DNA from: Methylobacterium sp. DB0501
GTDB taxonomy: Bacteria; Pseudomonadota; Alphaproteobacteria; Rhizobiales; Beijerinckiaceae
Direction of reading: 5' to 3'
DNA: 64,000 bases
NCBI RefSeq assembly: GCF_011043735.1
Contig: NZ_JAAKGV010000009.1
Span: 124,001 to 188,000 of the forward strand
In this document: piece by piece, positions 63,494-64,000 of the stretch
Numbering within the stretch: position 1 is the first letter of the stretch
How the letters are laid out: every line of letters begins with the position of its first letter
The notes under the pieces: model-generated
Seen by the model: the letters and a program-made list of their open reading frames with translations, nothing else
The model's database searches: none
What the model was told of the DNA's origin: nothing
Translations under genes and position numbers: made by a program

Positions 63494-64000
63494 GTGACGC
63501 AAAGCCCCGCTTCCGCCGCCCGTGGCCCGGTCGCCACCCGCTACGACGCCCTGGTCGAGTCGGGGGCGATCGAGCGCGATCCCGCCCAGACCGATCTCGT
63601 CGCCCGGCTCGACGGGCTCATCGGCGATCTCGCCGCGGCGCCGCCGCCGTCGAGCCCCGGCCTCCTCGGCCGGCTGTTCGGCCGCCAGCCGGAGCCGGCG
63701 GCGGGTCCCCTCGGACTGTACGTCTGGGGCCTGGTCGGCCGCGGCAAGACCATGCTGATGGACCTGTTCTACGAGGCCGCGCCGGGCTCGAAGCGCCGGG
63801 TGCACTTCCATGCCTTCATGGGCGACGTGCACGAGCGCATCCACCGCCATCGGCAGGCCGTGAAGCAGGGTACGGCGAAGGGCGAGGATCCGATCCAGCT
63901 GGTGGCCGAGGCGCTGTCGGTCGAGGCGCGCCTGCTCTGCTTCGACGAGTTCACGGTGACCGACATCGCCGACGCGATGATCCTCGGGCGCCTGTTCACG
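63494..64000 (+). CDS. zapE: Cell division protein ZapE / AFG1-like ATPase, N-terminal part
   Basis: 169 residues from GTG 63494; the frame runs off the right edge. ATPase features: [20 protein letters not shown] with P-loop Lys85, [18 protein letters not shown], and Walker B region [20 protein letters not shown]. The AFG1/ZapE family interacts with FtsZ during division in enterics, and its mitochondrial relatives help to clear respiratory-chain subunits. In alphaproteobacteria the gene usually lies near malate dehydrogenase and TCA-cycle genes, which would be to the right. Confidence 0.93.
   Translation, partial: MTQSPASAARGPVATRYDALVESGAIERDPAQTDLVARLDGLIGDLAAAPPPSSPGLLGRLFGRQPEPAAGPLGLYVWGLVGRGKTMLMDLFYEAAPGSKRRVHFHAFMGDVHERIHRHRQAVKQGTAKGEDPIQLVAEALSVEARLLCFDEFTVTDIADAMILGRLFT

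Overview
The window looks like chromosomal DNA of a high-GC alphaproteobacterium of the Hyphomicrobiales, most likely a Methylobacterium-type organism. The grounds are: very high GC in third codon positions; an alphaproteobacterial tRNA-His without an extra G at -1; GGAAC-N16/17-GTT promoters of the EcfG general stress response type; DUF6894, DUF1127, DUF1236, IalB and phasin proteins; a PdhS/PleC-like kinase; and a LuxI/LuxR acyl-homoserine-lactone pair. No insertion sequence, prophage, CRISPR array or rRNA was found. It reads as ordinary core plus lineage-specific chromosome, with a few degraded or repeat-rich spots.

Layout. 1-5 kb: a truncated chemoreceptor-like gene, a collagen-like exported protein, and a divergent pair made of an HTH-citrate synthase and a domain-permuted CaiB-type CoA transferase. 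4.6-11.3 kb: a complete fructose PTS locus. It has a LacI-type regulator divergent from fruB (EIIA-HPr-EI fusion), fruK and fruA (EIIB'BC), with perfect GAAAACGTTTTC operators in front of both transcription units. 11.4-15 kb: a LuxR-type receptor and a LuxI-type AHL synthase separated by about 1.1 kb of lower-GC, probably degraded DNA, then a NarL/FixJ response regulator. 15.4-18.6 kb: a tightly overlapping DNA-repair operon (MBL exonuclease, ATP-dependent DNA ligase) ending with yjbQ.

18.7-27.5 kb: a TPR methyltransferase, aspartate aminotransferase, an HTH regulator, a glycine/RERG repeat exported protein behind a perfect EcfG promoter, tartrate/D-malate dehydrogenase, a CBS-domain ClC channel and tRNA-His. 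27.6-38 kb: many small, often exported proteins of unknown function, several behind EcfG-like promoters. This part also holds an intergenic small RNA with three hairpins and a strong terminator (mmgR-like), a NepR-like anti-sigma domain fused to a degenerate receiver domain, two transglutaminase-like proteins, an L,D-transpeptidase and a lytic transglycosylase. This stretch looks like a stress and envelope neighbourhood.

38-46 kb: phasin with a palindromic PhaR-like promoter site, a large PAS/histidine kinase, an orphan ABC-type binding protein, an MHS-family MFS transporter and MsrP. 46-49.6 kb: an AKxxS-repeat (histone H1-like) protein, an orphan SoxA, and a cobalt-type nitrile hydratase operon (alpha, beta, accessory protein). 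49.7-64 kb: 3-hydroxyisobutyrate-dehydrogenase-like and zinc alcohol dehydrogenases, a TerB protein, a LysR regulator, a porin-like barrel protein, a LysE exporter, a diguanylate cyclase, rlmN, IalB, an acyl-CoA-dehydrogenase-associated phosphotransferase, a GNAT acetyltransferase and the start of zapE.

A family of palindromic repeats, consensus close to TTCCGGGCTCCGCTGCGCGG followed by CCCCGGAA, occurs at least three times between genes, with a fourth decayed copy. All functional statements come from reading motifs; no database search was run.
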